From Bacteroidota bacterium (GTDB taxonomy: Bacteria > Bacteroidota > Bacteroidia > Bacteroidales > UBA10428), in assembly GCA_003252385.1 (NCBI GenBank), contig QKEH01000058.1:1-55845 (forward strand): a DNA stretch of 55,845 nucleotides, read 5' to 3'. Of the stretch, positions 1 to 9,159 are shown in pieces (within the stretch, counting starts at the first letter, position 1; each line of letters begins with the position of its first letter). The position numbers and the translations under genes were made by a program. The notes under the pieces are model-generated. The model had not been told where the DNA came from and ran no database searches. It saw only the letters and a list, made by a program, of their open reading frames with translations.

Positions 1-51
1 TAACCAACCAATAAATGCCAATAATACAATTACTAGCTTTAGGGGTCTCAT
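1..51 (-). CDS. 5' end of an exported protein, cut by the left edge
   Basis: Reading the minus strand from an ATG at 51-49 gives an uninterrupted 17-codon frame, MRPLKLVIVLLAFIGWL, which runs off the window. Short positive start, long hydrophobic run: this is the shape of a signal peptide or N-terminal membrane anchor. The gene is transcribed away from the HTCS regulator that starts at 388. Regulators of that class often sit beside the polysaccharide-degrading genes they control, so the neighbour could be a target, but nothing of its mature domain is visible. No Shine-Dalgarno precedes it, as is usual in this phylum. The product cannot be named. Confidence 0.5.
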   Translation of the reverse strand, partial: MRPLKLVIVLLAFIGWL

Positions 52-387
52 AGTTTAAGCTAAGGTTTAAAGTTTTAGTAAAATTTTGCCTAGAAGGAGG
101 TTGTAGTTTTGGGTCGGCCCATTACCAGGGTAATAAACCGGGTAGCAAACCTAGTTGAATGGCTTAAATTAATCGGTCGAATTTGTCTCAAAATAAGACG
201 ATTTTGCCTCAAACCGATCATTTTTTATGGTTAACCCAATTCAACAATACTGTTTTAACCGACTGATATTGTGAACTATATCAATCTTCAACTACTTTTA
301 TCATCCATTCAGACACCTGGAGCTGATAAAATAATTTTGAAAGAACACTTCCATTTCCTTTCTTTAACGCAAAGTATCCTTCAGGCT
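52..387. promoter_or_regulatory. divergent intergenic region between partial gene and HTCS
   Basis: This 336-base AT-rich stretch separates two divergent starts. It carries a TAGTTTTG element at 104-111 on the plus strand and, on the minus strand, TAGGTTTG (146-153). Both fit the Bacteroidota -7 consensus TAnnTTTG, but neither has a well-spaced -33 TTTG, so they are only candidates. The AAGGAGG at 94-100 is not followed by a start codon and is not a ribosome binding site. I see no RNA gene here. Confidence 0.35.
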
Positions 388-3300
388 ATGCTAAAACGAG
401 TTCTTACCTATACGGTATTTACCATTTTCTACCTCAACCTACACTCACAAACGCCGCGCTTCGACCCAATTAACATCACAAATGGCCTTACCGATAACGC
501 CGTTTACAGTCTTGAAGTGGACTTAACCGGCAATATTTGGTTTGGTACACGCAATGGCCTTAACCGATTCAACGGTTTCAACATGCAGGAATACAAACCT
601 ACACCTCATAATAATTATAGCATTCATGGAAACACCATTACTGCCCTGGCCACCGACCCGGATGGCGCATTATGGGCGCTAACCACCAGTGGCGCACTTT
701 GTAATTTCGATCCTAAAAGGGAACGCTTTATTAGCTATCTGGATTCCTCCGGCCAGGTTTTCTTCTCTGAAAATCCGGGCTCCATTTGCCATGCTTCGAA
801 TGGCCTGATCTGGATTCAGAATGCATTTACTCTCTTGTGCTTCAACAAGCAAACAAAACAGTTTCGAGTTATTGATCCCGGGCAGGATATTCTGGGAATC
901 AACCTGTATAACGACTCCTGCCTGTTGTATTGTGGCGATTTTGGCTTGAAAAAGATTGAAATCCGAAATAATCAGTTGTCGATAAAAAAAATAGGCTCAA
1001 CGCCCGTGCATAAAATGATTGCCCTCGACAGCGGCTATTTTGCCGTTAATAATCAATCGGTCTATTATTTCAACAAGCAACTGAAGCTCATCGATACCCT
1101 GATCACGTTTGACACAAAGGTCATTCAGCCCAATTATGTAACTGCTCTTGCGGTATCCGATGAGTACCTTTGGGTGGGATTTAAATACGGATTGTATCGG
1201 ATCCGGCTATCCCGTACCAAAGAATTTCCTAGGTTAAGTCCTCAACAGAACCTGAGCCCCAGCTTTCTGAACGAACATATAACCTCATTAAAGTACGATA
1301 AAGCGGGGAATTTATGGATCGCCACCACGGAAAAAGGTGTGTTTCATTATAGCCATCATAGGAATCTCTTCGAGTTCATCAACTGGAATTTCAACGCCAT
1401 TGCCGACACCTCAGTCGAATACCGCATCAACTCGGATCCGATAAGCGCCATTTGCCGTACCCAACGGAATGAACTTTGGCTGGGTTCTTCGAAAAGCGGT
1501 GTTGGGATTATTCACTCCAATGGCTCACGAGAATTGGTCCGGAATTACTTCGACCGGCAGGGGAACCGTCATGCGCTCAAACTGGTTCGCAGCATTTTCG
1601 AAGATTCTCAGGGTACTCTATGGATGGCCACACAGGAAAATATTTGTTACTACAATCGGAAAACAAAACGAATTGAGACTTTAGCTTCCAAATATGGATG
1701 GGAGTGGAATTACAACAGCATGTTAATCAAGGAGTTTAAAAAGGGAACCCTAACCATTACTGGTGAAAAATATATCGGCGAGGTGGATCTGAACTCAGGA
1801 AACCTGAAGCTCCTGCCCACGCACAGCAATGGGGTTTACCTGTGGTCGATGTTTCAGGATGCAGCTCTGGATAAGCATTCCAATCTTTGGTTGATTCAGT
1901 ACAATCATGGATTAATTCAAATTGACTCTTCCCATACCACCTATACCCGCTACTTGAAAGCCACCCACGGATTCTCCGACAATAAAATATATTCCATCGT
2001 AATTTCCGGCGACAGTATCTGGCTGGGTACCAATTCAGGCCTGGATCTGTTCAGCATTTCGGCCAATCGGGTAATTAAAAGTTACACCAAGGAAGACGGA
2101 CTCTCCAGCGACATTATTTATTCCATTCATATTGATTCACTTAATCATCTATGGATGGGTACCAGCAAAGGCATCAGCAGGCTGAATATTGCCTCGGGCA
2201 CAATTACTACTTACCTGCTCAATACCTATTTCTTCAACAACTCAAAATGCATTGATCCGGATGGTTCCATTCTGTTCGGAGGTTACAATACGGTGGTACA
2301 TTTCCGACCTGGTGCTATTGAGAATATTCTCAATGAGCCCAAACCAGTAATCAATCAATTTGTGCTCTTTAATCGAACGGTGCATCCCGGCGATACTATC
2401 GACAAAAAGATCCTCCTAAAAAGTATGCTAACGGATCAATCGCAAATCACCCTCACGTACAAACAGAACTCATTTTCGATCGGATTTAATGCGTACCCGT
2501 TTAATTACCCTAATAACATAACCTTCCGGTATCGTTTAAAAGGAGCACAGGAGAATTGGCAATACAGCCAGCGCAATACCCGCTTGGCCAATTACACCTC
2601 GCTTCAACCGGGCGAATACCTGTTCGAAGTTTCCGCCTCCAACCAGAGCCAAAACTGGAGTCGCCCGGTAGAATTGAAAATCACGATAACCCCCCCGTTC
2701 TGGCGACGAATCGGATTTCAGATAACTTTAATACTATTGCTTATCCTTGCGGCCATTAGTTATTTCAGGTACCGGATCCGGTCTATTAAACGCCGCAATT
2801 TATGGCTGGAAAGACGGGTTCAGGAACAAACTTTTGCCCTCAAGGAACAAACCCAGCTTTTACTAAAACAGAATGAAGAAATCAAGGTGATTTCGGATAA
2901 ACTCCATGAGGCCGATCAATCCAAACTCCGTTTCTTTACCAATATCAGTCACGAGTTTAGAACACCACTAACCATTATTTTAGGGCATCTGGAAAAGATC
3001 AATGAAGGCAAGTACAACCGTTCGAAATCCATCATCCGCCGCAACGCCTACCGCTTGTTGGATTTAATCAATCAGCTGATCGAAATCCGCAAACTGGATT
3101 TGGATCAGCTGAAGCTTAAGGTCAACTCCTTTGACCTGATTGAGTTTTGTTCCAACATCATCAGCTCCTTTCAGGTAATTGCTGAACAAAAAAACATTCA
3201 ACTGCAGTTCTATACCGATCTAAAAAAACTCCAGGTATGGCTGGACAAGGACAAGACCGAGAAGGTGCTCTACAACCTCTTGTCCAATGCCATAAAATAC

Positions 3301-4419
3301 ACCCCCAGAGACAAAAACGTTCTGCTCTCTGTGAAAACCAACGAAGCATGGATCCAAATCCTGGTGGAAGACGAAGGCATTGGAATCGACAAAAAAGATA
3401 TATCCCGGATCTTCGAACGTTTTTATCGATCCAACGCTCATTCCGAAAGCGGACACGGTATTGGGTTGGCGCTTAGCAAAGGCCTGGTTGAAATCCAACA
3501 CGGCACCATTGAGGTATCCAGCCAACCATGTGTTGGCAGTATATTTACCATTCAGTTCAAGAAGGGCAAGGATCATTTTAACCCGGATGATTTTGGCTCC
3601 ACGATTACTGAAAGCCCAATGGTCCTTGAAACAGAGGAATTTCAGGTGAATAGCGCTACAAACATCACCGATAAAAAAATTCTTCTGGTCGAGGACAATA
3701 CCGAACTGAGCAACTACATCATTGACCTGTTGCAAGCCCGATACTCGGTACGCAGGGTATCCAATGGACAGGAAGCGCTCCTGCTGCTCCAGGAGTACAC
3801 GCCAGACCTTATTATATCCGACATTCTCATGCCGGTTATGGACGGCATTGAATTTTGCAAATTGGTAAAAAGTTCGTTCGAAACTTCACATATACCATTG
3901 ATTTTGTTATCAGCCAAAACCGAAACGGACACCAAGGTAGAAGGTTTTGAACTGGGCATTGACGACTATATTGAAAAACCCTTTAAACCTCAGGTGCTTC
4001 TCGCCCGCATTTCTGCGCTATTGCGAAACCGTGATAAACTGAACGAACATTTACAAAATTTTAGTGCCGATTCCAAAATAAACGAACCGGGTGATTTGAC
4101 GGAAAGAGATAAAGAGTTCTGGAACAAAATTCAACACCTGGTTAAGGAAAACTATGGCGACACCGAATTCAATGCCTCGGTGCTTAGCGACCTGATGCTT
4201 ATGAGCCGTGCCAATTTCTATCGAAAATTTAAAGGTCTTTCAGGCATCAACGCCGCAGAGCATATCCGTAAATACCGTATGCACCAAGCCATGAAGCTGA
4301 TACAGGAGGGAGAAACCAATATATCCTACATTAGTCTCAATGTAGGTTTTAAAAGCATTTCTCAATTCCGGCAAAGCTTTAAAGAAGAATTCGGAAAAGG
4401 ACTTTCAGAATTTCTGTAA
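388..4419 (+). CDS. hybrid two-component system regulator (HTCS)
   Basis: A 1,343-residue one-protein sensor-regulator. After a signal peptide (MLKRVLTYTVFTIFYLNLHSQ) comes a long periplasmic two-component-regulator propeller with repeats such as LWIATTEKGV and LWMGTSKGIS, then a Y_Y_Y domain, a membrane helix near 773-795, a HisKA domain with His855 in the ISHEFRTP box, an ATPase domain (NLLSNAIKYTP, GHGIGLALSK), a receiver with phospho-acceptor Asp1145 (SDILMPVMDG), and a C-terminal AraC-type helix-turn-helix. Known family members bind oligosaccharides outside and activate polysaccharide-utilisation genes. The reading frame also runs upstream to a GTG at 271, but the ATG at 388 places the signal peptide at the N terminus. 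The ligand is unknown; no SusC/SusD pair lies in view. Confidence 0.95.
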   Translation: MLKRVLTYTVFTIFYLNLHSQTPRFDPINITNGLTDNAVYSLEVDLTGNIWFGTRNGLNRFNGFNMQEYKPTPHNNYSIHGNTITALATDPDGALWALTTSGALCNFDPKRERFISYLDSSGQVFFSENPGSICHASNGLIWIQNAFTLLCFNKQTKQFRVIDPGQDILGINLYNDSCLLYCGDFGLKKIEIRNNQLSIKKIGSTPVHKMIALDSGYFAVNNQSVYYFNKQLKLIDTLITFDTKVIQPNYVTALAVSDEYLWVGFKYGLYRIRLSRTKEFPRLSPQQNLSPSFLNEHITSLKYDKAGNLWIATTEKGVFHYSHHRNLFEFINWNFNAIADTSVEYRINSDPISAICRTQRNELWLGSSKSGVGIIHSNGSRELVRNYFDRQGNRHALKLVRSIFEDSQGTLWMATQENICYYNRKTKRIETLASKYGWEWNYNSMLIKEFKKGTLTITGEKYIGEVDLNSGNLKLLPTHSNGVYLWSMFQDAALDKHSNLWLIQYNHGLIQIDSSHTTYTRYLKATHGFSDNKIYSIVISGDSIWLGTNSGLDLFSISANRVIKSYTKEDGLSSDIIYSIHIDSLNHLWMGTSKGISRLNIASGTITTYLLNTYFFNNSKCIDPDGSILFGGYNTVVHFRPGAIENILNEPKPVINQFVLFNRTVHPGDTIDKKILLKSMLTDQSQITLTYKQNSFSIGFNAYPFNYPNNITFRYRLKGAQENWQYSQRNTRLANYTSLQPGEYLFEVSASNQSQNWSRPVELKITITPPFWRRIGFQITLILLLILAAISYFRYRIRSIKRRNLWLERRVQEQTFALKEQTQLLLKQNEEIKVISDKLHEADQSKLRFFTNISHEFRTPLTIILGHLEKINEGKYNRSKSIIRRNAYRLLDLINQLIEIRKLDLDQLKLKVNSFDLIEFCSNIISSFQVIAEQKNIQLQFYTDLKKLQVWLDKDKTEKVLYNLLSNAIKYTPRDKNVLLSVKTNEAWIQILVEDEGIGIDKKDISRIFERFYRSNAHSESGHGIGLALSKGLVEIQHGTIEVSSQPCVGSIFTIQFKKGKDHFNPDDFGSTITESPMVLETEEFQVNSATNITDKKILLVEDNTELSNYIIDLLQARYSVRRVSNGQEALLLLQEYTPDLIISDILMPVMDGIEFCKLVKSSFETSHIPLILLSAKTETDTKVEGFELGIDDYIEKPFKPQVLLARISALLRNRDKLNEHLQNFSADSKINEPGDLTERDKEFWNKIQHLVKENYGDTEFNASVLSDLMLMSRANFYRKFKGLSGINAAEHIRKYRMHQAMKLIQEGETNISYISLNVGFKSISQFRQSFKEEFGKGLSEFL

Positions 4420-4605
4420 ACATTGCTTCAACGTAGATCCAACGTGCGACCAGGCCTTGAAGTCCCCATACGAAGCAATTGAAATACAAGACTTTGGTTT
4501 ACTGCACCTTTCGCGACATTACGGTGCTATGGTTTAAAACCAAGAAAGAACGGTGAGGTAATTGTATTAAATTATGTATTTTCGTTGCTAACGAACCCAT
4601 GAGCC
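4420..4605. other. intergenic spacer, weak inverted repeat
   Basis: Arms ATTGCTTC (4422-4429) and GAAGCAAT (4472-4479) could form a long-loop hairpin just after the HTCS stop. There is no T-tract, so it is a poor terminator candidate. No good -7 element was found before the nfeD start. Confidence 0.2.
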
Positions 4606-6069
4606 ATGAAACTATTTAGACCAAGCCTGACGTGGAAAATCGGCCTTTCACTACTCGTACTTCAGTTCTTAACAGCTGGGCAACTATCCAGCGATTCAAT
4701 CCCCGTAAAGGACACCATACTGCAGGCTCCGCAGGTGGCAGGAACACCGGATGGCAAACTGGTATATATTTTTGAGATTCGAAAGGAGATTGCCAAACCG
4801 GTGTGGCGCATTGTTCAGAAAGCATTCGAAGAAGCAACCCAGCTGAAAGCCGATTACATACTGATTCACCTAAACACCTACGGCGGTATGGTGAATATTG
4901 CCGATTCCATCCGCACCCGGATTCTCAACTCCTCCATTCCCGTACTGGTGTTTATCGATAACCAGGCCATTTCGGCCGGAGCATTAATTTCCATTGCTGC
5001 CGACAGCATCTACATGCGCCCGGGAGGAAGCATTGGAGCATCTACGGTAGTGAGCCAAACGGGCGAAGTGGTGCCCGATAAGTACCAGTCGTTTATGCGC
5101 TCTACGATGCGGGCCACCGCCGAAACCCATGGGAAACGCCGCGTGATAACAAACGGCGACACCACATACGTATGGCACCGTGACCCCAAAATTGCTGAAG
5201 CCATGGTAGATCCGCTGCTGAAAGTAGAAGGCATTGTCGACTCAGGCCAAGTGCTCACCCTAACCGCCGAAGAAGCCATTAAGGTAGGCTATTGCGAGGG
5301 AAAAGCCGAGAGTATCAAGGAGGTGCTGGCTCTGTCCGGACTTTCCGGTTACGAAGTCAAACGGCACCAACTTACTGCGCTGGACAGTGTAATCCAGCTG
5401 CTGCTCAATCCCATAGTGCAAAGCCTTCTGATTCTGCTGATTATTGGTGGCATTTACTTTGAACTGCAGACACCCGGAGTGGGTTTTCCGCTGGGCGTTG
5501 CCGTGGTGGGTGCTACGCTGTATTTCGCCCCCCTTTATCTGGAAGGGCTTGCCCAAAACTGGGAGCTGATTGCCTTTGCCCTGGGAATTGTGCTGCTGGC
5601 ACTCGAAATATTTGTGATTCCTGGTTTTGGGGTTGCCGGCATTTCGGGTATTATACTGATACTCCTCAGCCTGACCCTTGGAGTAATTGACAATGTGGTT
5701 TTTAAGTACGAAGGTCTGTCCGCCTTAACCAATGTAGCCAAGGTATTTGCCCGGGTAGTGCTTACCATGTTTGCCGGATTGGGCCTTTCGCTTTGGTTAA
5801 GCCGAAAAGTGGGTACATCCCAACTTTTTTCCAAAATTTCCCTGGGCGCCACTCAGGAAACCTCAGCAGGCTTTATTGGAGTCGACATGCACCAAAAAGC
5901 CATGATTGGTAAAACCGGTATCGCATATACCGTACTGCGCCCTTCGGGTCGTATACAGGTGGAAGGTGAATTGTTCGATGCCAAATCGGAAATTGGCTAC
6001 ATCGAAAAAGGACAGTCGGTTAAGGTACTTCGCGACGAGGCCGGTCAACTTTATGTAATAAAGGTGTAA
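4606..6069 (+). CDS. NfeD-family membrane-bound serine protease (long form)
   Basis: 487 residues in the long NfeD architecture: a signal or anchor helix, a ClpP/crotonase-fold protease domain (about 45-260), a block of four or so membrane helices (about 265-400) and a C-terminal OB-fold NfeD domain (about 420-487, ending VLRDEAGQLYVIKV). Ser123 in the NQAISAGALIS motif matches the family nucleophile, and Lys159 (PDKYQ) is the best candidate for the dyad lysine. Family members cleave stomatin-type partners and affect membrane quality control. The usual stomatin/SPFH partner gene is not next to it, so this copy stands alone. Confidence 0.9.
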   Translation: MKLFRPSLTWKIGLSLLVLQFLTAGQLSSDSIPVKDTILQAPQVAGTPDGKLVYIFEIRKEIAKPVWRIVQKAFEEATQLKADYILIHLNTYGGMVNIADSIRTRILNSSIPVLVFIDNQAISAGALISIAADSIYMRPGGSIGASTVVSQTGEVVPDKYQSFMRSTMRATAETHGKRRVITNGDTTYVWHRDPKIAEAMVDPLLKVEGIVDSGQVLTLTAEEAIKVGYCEGKAESIKEVLALSGLSGYEVKRHQLTALDSVIQLLLNPIVQSLLILLIIGGIYFELQTPGVGFPLGVAVVGATLYFAPLYLEGLAQNWELIAFALGIVLLALEIFVIPGFGVAGISGIILILLSLTLGVIDNVVFKYEGLSALTNVAKVFARVVLTMFAGLGLSLWLSRKVGTSQLFSKISLGATQETSAGFIGVDMHQKAMIGKTGIAYTVLRPSGRIQVEGELFDAKSEIGYIEKGQSVKVLRDEAGQLYVIKV

Positions 6070-6147
6070 GAACCTGAGGTGGATGTATGGTAGCAAATAC
6101 CTTTACTACACAAACCACCCGGTAAGCTTCATAATGGATCTTCATAA

Positions 6148-6179
6148 ACCCGCTCTACCGGGTCCATGTGGAGGAGCGG
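6148..6179. other. possible hairpin between convergent genes
   Basis: Between the nfeD stop and the CBS gene end, ACCCG/CGGGT (6148-6163) or CCGCTC/GAGCGG (6150-6179) can pair. They compete for the same bases and lack T-tracts, so termination here is only a possibility. Confidence 0.2.
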
Positions 6180-6197
6180 CTACGCTATTCCAATTTC

Positions 6198-6644
6198 TTA
6201 TACGTGAGGGAGCGTTTTACCCACAATGTAATCTTCCAGCTGCTGAATGGTATTCTGATGGCTCTGAATGATCTTGTTGACTATATCTCCGATAGAGACG
6301 ATTCCAATCACCTTATCGCCCTCGAGAACTGGAAGATGCCGTACCCGGTGATCGGTCATAATTTGCATGCAATCGTTGGTGCTGCTGGTAGGTTTAACAT
6401 AGTAAATTCTTTCGGAAAGGAAATCTCCCACTTTTGCATCTTTGGACGATTTCCCCTGAAGAATGATTTTCCGGGCATAGTCGCGCTCCGAGAATATTCC
6501 TACAATAGTGCCTTTATCTTCGACCAACAGAGCTCCTATGTTTTGGCCTGCCATTTTTTTCAATGCTTCGTATACGGTGGCCTGTGGATCGATAGTATAA
6601 AGCTCGTAGCCTTTCTCATCAAGAATATCTTTAACTAAATACAT
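6198..6644 (-). CDS. CBS-domain pair protein
   Basis: A 148-residue protein made almost entirely of two CBS motifs in tandem (about 8-60 and 72-130). Typical strings are VGIFSERDYARKI, with the RDYARK seen in stand-alone CBS pairs, and HLPVLEGDKVIGIVSIGDIV. Such single-pair proteins bind adenosine nucleotides and act as energy or redox sensors; the partner enzyme is not evident from context. The ATG at 6644 (MYLVKDILDEKG) is preferred over an upstream frame start at 6686 because it begins directly before the first motif. It is convergent with nfeD and faces away from cheD. Confidence 0.88.
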   Translation of the reverse strand: MYLVKDILDEKGYELYTIDPQATVYEALKKMAGQNIGALLVEDKGTIVGIFSERDYARKIILQGKSSKDAKVGDFLSERIYYVKPTSSTNDCMQIMTDHRVRHLPVLEGDKVIGIVSIGDIVNKIIQSHQNTIQQLEDYIVGKTLPHV

Positions 6645-6830
6645 GATATAAGATTTTATGGTATGTAATTGTATGAGAGCTATCACTTTGTAAGTTACTA
6701 CAAACTAAGGACTAAAAAAAGCCTGAAACGGGATAAAAGTACCTCCGGGTTACCAAATGCCCTATCTATCACATCTGCTCGAACAATCTGTTGGACGGTT
6801 AGTTAAATGATAAGTATCATCTGCGAAGTA

Positions 6831-6861
6831 TTTTTACTCCACGCATATCTTCTTAGGTTTG
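6831..6861 (+). promoter_or_regulatory. candidate Bacteroidota promoter for cheD
   Basis: TAGGTTTG at 6854-6861 matches the -7 consensus TAnnTTTG exactly. TTTT at 6831-6834 lies 19 bases upstream, where TTTG is expected. Transcription would begin about 25 bases before the cheD start. Confidence 0.5.
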
Positions 6862-6890
6862 TAGAAAGAATACCTACCCGGTAAACGATT

Positions 6891-7421
6891 ATGAGAAACG
6901 CTGTCAATAAATCGTATCAAACCCTGTTTCTGAAAGCCGGCGACATATGTATGGTTTCCTTGCGAATTTCGGTATGGACCATTCTGGGATCCTGCGTTTC
7001 GGTGGTGCTACGCAGTCGCCGAAACCAGCTTATGGGCATTTGCCACGGTCAGCTGCCCGACCAACGGGTAGCCAAATGCACCTGTTCCAACAGTTGTCCC
7101 CGCCCCTGCGGCATAGTGCCTACCCCTTCTGACGATTTGTATGTTTCCAACAGCATCCGGCACATGCTGGATTTGTTTCAGGGCAATTCCATTCCTTTCA
7201 CCGATCTGGATGCACGAATCTATGGAGGTGCAGCCATTTTACATCCCGAAAAACCCTTCGAAGATTCCATTGGGTATCAAAATATTGCCACTGCAAAGAA
7301 AATCCTCAGTGCCTATCCCATCCCCATCATCGAAGAAATCACCGGAGGCAATCAGGGGCGAAGCATCTATCTGTATACCGACACCGGTGAGATTGTAGTA
7401 AAAACACACACAACCAATTAG
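6891..7421 (+). CDS. cheD: CheD chemoreceptor glutamine deamidase, Cys-rich variant
   Basis: 176 residues with the CheD core: a TILGSCVSVVL segment carrying the catalytic Cys35 with Thr30 ahead of it, and the catalytic His52 (GICHGQLP) 17 residues later, the same spacing as in characterised CheD. The C-terminal half has DLDARIYGGAAIL and ends in a beta-rich segment. Family members deamidate receptor glutamines and can bind CheC. Two things are odd. No other chemotaxis gene is in the window. A CxCxxxCxxxC cluster (Cys63, 65, 69, 73) replaces the usual sequence just after the catalytic His and could bind a metal. The gene has its own promoter candidate. Confidence 0.85.
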   Translation: MRNAVNKSYQTLFLKAGDICMVSLRISVWTILGSCVSVVLRSRRNQLMGICHGQLPDQRVAKCTCSNSCPRPCGIVPTPSDDLYVSNSIRHMLDLFQGNSIPFTDLDARIYGGAAILHPEKPFEDSIGYQNIATAKKILSAYPIPIIEEITGGNQGRSIYLYTDTGEIVVKTHTTN

Positions 7422-7611
7422 TTGAACCTGAAACCGGCTCAAGGATGACCGGCTCCTCCATCCCACTACTCTATCAGCTCTGACTACGGTAATGCAACCT
7501 CCGCTTTGAGAAAGACGAATAAATACTTTTCTTTGCAGTGCAAACCCCGATGAGCCACGTGTAAATCCAGTGCAGTTTCCATCGGCATGATAACTAACCA
7601 ATCGCAAACGA

Positions 7612-8652
7612 ATGAAACTTAGTAACTCACGCATTATCAGTTCCAAGAAACTCATTTCACCGGAAGAGCTTCGACAACTGCTTCCAATATCGGACACTGC
7701 CAATACCACCATCATAAATTCTCGCGATGAATTGATTAAAATCCTGGAAGGCACCTCCAGTCGTTTTGTGGTGATTACAGGCCCCTGTTCGATTCACGAT
7801 CCGAAGGCAGCCTATGAATACGCGAAAAAGCTCAACACATTACGTGAAAAATACCAGGACAAACTTATGATCATTATGCGGGTATATTTTGAAAAACCCC
7901 GCACCATTAAGGGATGGAAAGGACTGATTTACGACCCCTATCTGAACGACAGCTACGATATTGAAACCGGCATTAAACAAGCCCGGGAAATACTGCTGCA
8001 CGTGGCCAATATGGGTTTACCTACCGCCACCGAGATGCTCGATCCGGTGATTGCCGGTTATGTTGGGCAACTGGCCACCTGGGTAGCCATTGGTGCACGA
8101 ACTACCGAGTCGCAAACCCATCGGCAGATGTGCAGCGGCCTTTCTGCCCCGGTAGGCTTTAAAAACGGCACCAACGGCGATATTGAGATCGCTATTAATG
8201 CCATTAAATCGGCTGAGGCATCGCACAATTTTATCGGTATCGACGATGAGGGTAATTGTGCCATCCTGCAAACTACCGGAAATCCTCATGGGCATGTTGT
8301 GCTCCGCGGTGGAGGCGGCCGCCCCAACTACCATATCGAGGATATTGATACCTGCGAACAGGAACTCCGGGACAAAGGTATTCATCCGGCCATTATTGTT
8401 GACTGCAGTCACGACAATTCAAACAAGGACTACCGCAAGCAACACTATGTAGTTCGCGACATCATTGCGCAAAAGAAATACGGCAATGCATCCATTAAAG
8501 GCATCATGTTGGAAAGCAATCTTTTTGAAGGTAAGCAAGCCATTCAGGCCGATCTCAAACAGTTGAAATACGGTGTTTCCGTAACCGATGGGTGTATTGG
8601 ATGGGATGAAACTGAAAAGTTGCTGGAAATGCTTTACCGGGAACTTCCCTAA
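7612..8652 (+). CDS. aroG: 3-deoxy-7-phosphoheptulonate synthase, AroG type
   Basis: 346 residues, close to the 350 of the E. coli class I alpha enzymes. It condenses phosphoenolpyruvate and erythrose 4-phosphate, the first step of the shikimate pathway. Visible motifs are TGPCSIHDP with metal-ligand Cys59, the substrate loop KPRTIKGWKGL, GARTTESQTHR, the GFKNGT block, LRGGGGRPNY and VDCSHDNSNKDY with the metal-binding His. The N-terminal arm that carries feedback sites in the paralogues is present, but which amino acid inhibits it cannot be read with confidence. The gene stands alone and ends in a strong terminator. Confidence 0.95.
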   Translation: MKLSNSRIISSKKLISPEELRQLLPISDTANTTIINSRDELIKILEGTSSRFVVITGPCSIHDPKAAYEYAKKLNTLREKYQDKLMIIMRVYFEKPRTIKGWKGLIYDPYLNDSYDIETGIKQAREILLHVANMGLPTATEMLDPVIAGYVGQLATWVAIGARTTESQTHRQMCSGLSAPVGFKNGTNGDIEIAINAIKSAEASHNFIGIDDEGNCAILQTTGNPHGHVVLRGGGGRPNYHIEDIDTCEQELRDKGIHPAIIVDCSHDNSNKDYRKQHYVVRDIIAQKKYGNASIKGIMLESNLFEGKQAIQADLKQLKYGVSVTDGCIGWDETEKLLEMLYRELP

Positions 8653-8678
8653 GGACAGGAGACTACAAGACACCATAC

Positions 8679-8711
8679 AGCAGCACCACTTTCCGGTGCT
8701 GCTTTTTTTTA
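8679..8711 (+). terminator. intrinsic terminator of aroG
   Basis: Perfect 9-bp stem AGCAGCACC / GGTGCTGCT with a 7-base loop, followed by eight T residues. It starts 27 bases after the aroG stop. Confidence 0.93.
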
Positions 8712-8794
8712 GTAAACCGTTTCGATTCGCTGTCTCCTTGCATAATTCACGGATTATGCTTAATTTAATTTAAAGTCTGTCAAACCTAAAACCT

Positions 8795-8995
8795 ATGGAA
8801 ACATTCGACGACCGACAAGATCATCTCAGTTACAAAAGCGACTGCCTGTTTTGCAAAAACTTCGACCCCTTGTATTTAACCTGCAGCGCCTATCCTGCGG
8901 GCATTCCCAATTCCATTCTGGAATGTAAAGAATTACACCGGCAGGTACGAAACGATCAGGTGGGCAGTTACATCTATGAACCGGAACTGCGATAG
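8795..8995 (+). CDS. small Cys-rich protein
   Basis: 66 residues, with CLFCKNF near residue 17 and further cysteines in LTCSAYP and ILECKEL. The layout CxxC...C.A.P.GIP..I resembles a widespread family of short uncharacterised proteins with a presumed zinc knuckle; that comparison is from memory. A stop-free frame, a clear ATG and this pattern support a real gene despite its size. It lies after the aroG terminator and so needs its own promoter, none of which was identified. Function unknown. Confidence 0.6.
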   Translation: METFDDRQDHLSYKSDCLFCKNFDPLYLTCSAYPAGIPNSILECKELHRQVRNDQVGSYIYEPELR

Positions 8996-9159
8996 ATCAT
9001 TCTGCAACCATTCATCCAAGAGGTTACTGCAGTCCGCGCCCCACTTACCTTCTGACAGGAAGCAATGCTTTTCTGGTGGAAGGAATTTTTTCTTCACAAA
9101 TCTTAAAATCCTCTGGTAATTTCATCTACTTTCGGAAGTATTTTTCAACCCTGGCTGGT

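Noticed and set aside
94-100. AAGGAGG resembling a Shine-Dalgarno site
   Set aside because: No start codon follows at a usable distance, and this phylum seldom uses such sites.
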